Source of the DNA: Cyclaneusma minus | Taxonomy: Eukaryota; Ascomycota; Leotiomycetes; Marthamycetales; Marthamycetaceae | Direction: 5' to 3' | DNA length: 64,000 nucleotides | Assembly (NCBI GenBank): GCA_037179335.1 | Contig: JAKZHN010000056.1 | Location: 78,831 to 142,830, forward strand | Shown: positions 63,963 to 64,000 of the stretch, piece after piece | Layout of the letters: each line of letters begins with the position of its first letter | Numbering within the stretch: the first letter of the stretch is position 1 | The notes under the pieces: model-generated | What the model was told of the DNA's origin: nothing | The model's input: only the letters and a program-made list of their open reading frames with translations | The model's database searches: none | Program-made: the position numbers and the translations under genes

Positions 63963-64000
<38 letters not shown>
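63954..64000. other. poly-G run, likely assembly artefact
   Basis: The last 47 bases are G except for one C at 63963. It interrupts the dioxygenase gene. Such runs arise from dark-cycle base calls or a bad contig end, and do not fit a fungal telomere (TTAGGG). Confidence 0.85.

Noticed and set aside
63954..64000. telomere end
   Set aside because: The run is plain G without TTAGGG-type repeats and interrupts a coding gene.

Overview
The window looks like nuclear DNA of a filamentous ascomycete (Pezizomycotina). The genes are compact, with several introns of about 50-110 nt with GT..AG ends. The proteins match that group: Ubc9, Pex19, a fused Arg5,6 polyprotein, a DUF2408/UPF0662 protein, a Dfg5/Dcw1-type GH76 protein and a HET-domain gene. 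A long AT-rich block carries repeat-induced point mutation (RIP) signatures. A leotiomycete-like fungus is possible, but that is only an inference from gene character and the isochore-like structure.

Layout. Bases 1-230 are the edge of another AT-rich tract. Bases 879-4324 hold UBC9 (minus), PEX19 (plus) and a low-complexity conserved-looking gene (minus). Bases 4690-32268 are a 27.6 kb gene-free AT-rich island of decayed transposons. It is bracketed by a perfect 18-bp terminal inverted repeat, AGGGCTCTCCACGAATAG, and a 10-bp target-site duplication, AATTCTCTCT. Inside I recognise a minus-strand Ty1/copia element with two LTR-like copies, a plus-strand Ty3/gypsy RNase H-integrase remnant, further direct repeats, tandem repeats and one GC-rich patch that escaped RIP. 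Bases 32279-34440 are an intergenic buffer with a degenerate tandem array.

From 34441 onward the window is normal gene-rich DNA: ribosomal P1 (minus), DUF2408 protein (plus), a YCII-domain protein with a possible organellar leader (plus), a Pcs60-like peroxisomal acyl/oxalyl-CoA synthetase ending in SKL (minus), the splicing factor SPF45/RBM17 (plus), a GPI-anchored GH76 cell-wall protein (minus), synaptobrevin/Snc1 (plus), ARG5,6 (plus), a Lys/Glu-rich coiled-coil protein (plus), an intron-containing tRNA, two small proteins, a broken HET gene (minus), an FAD-oxidase C-terminal scrap, acyl-protein thioesterase 1 (plus) and the 5' part of a LigB-type dioxygenase (plus). The last 47 bases are essentially poly-G, which looks like a contig-end artefact.

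The genes are mostly unlinked housekeeping functions; I see no biosynthetic or defence cluster. Several neighbours are divergent pairs sharing one promoter region (UBC9/PEX19, P1/DUF2408, PCS60/SPF45, GH76/SNC1). The observations most worth a second look are: (i) the thioesterase stop codon lies in the UGA-CUA read-through context and is followed in frame by 53 sense codons encoding a tail-anchor-like segment with a basic tail; (ii) the TIR/TSD structure enclosing the whole AT-rich island; (iii) two similar candidate first exons in the synaptobrevin gene; and (iv) the HET gene broken by three transition-type stops and a frameshift.
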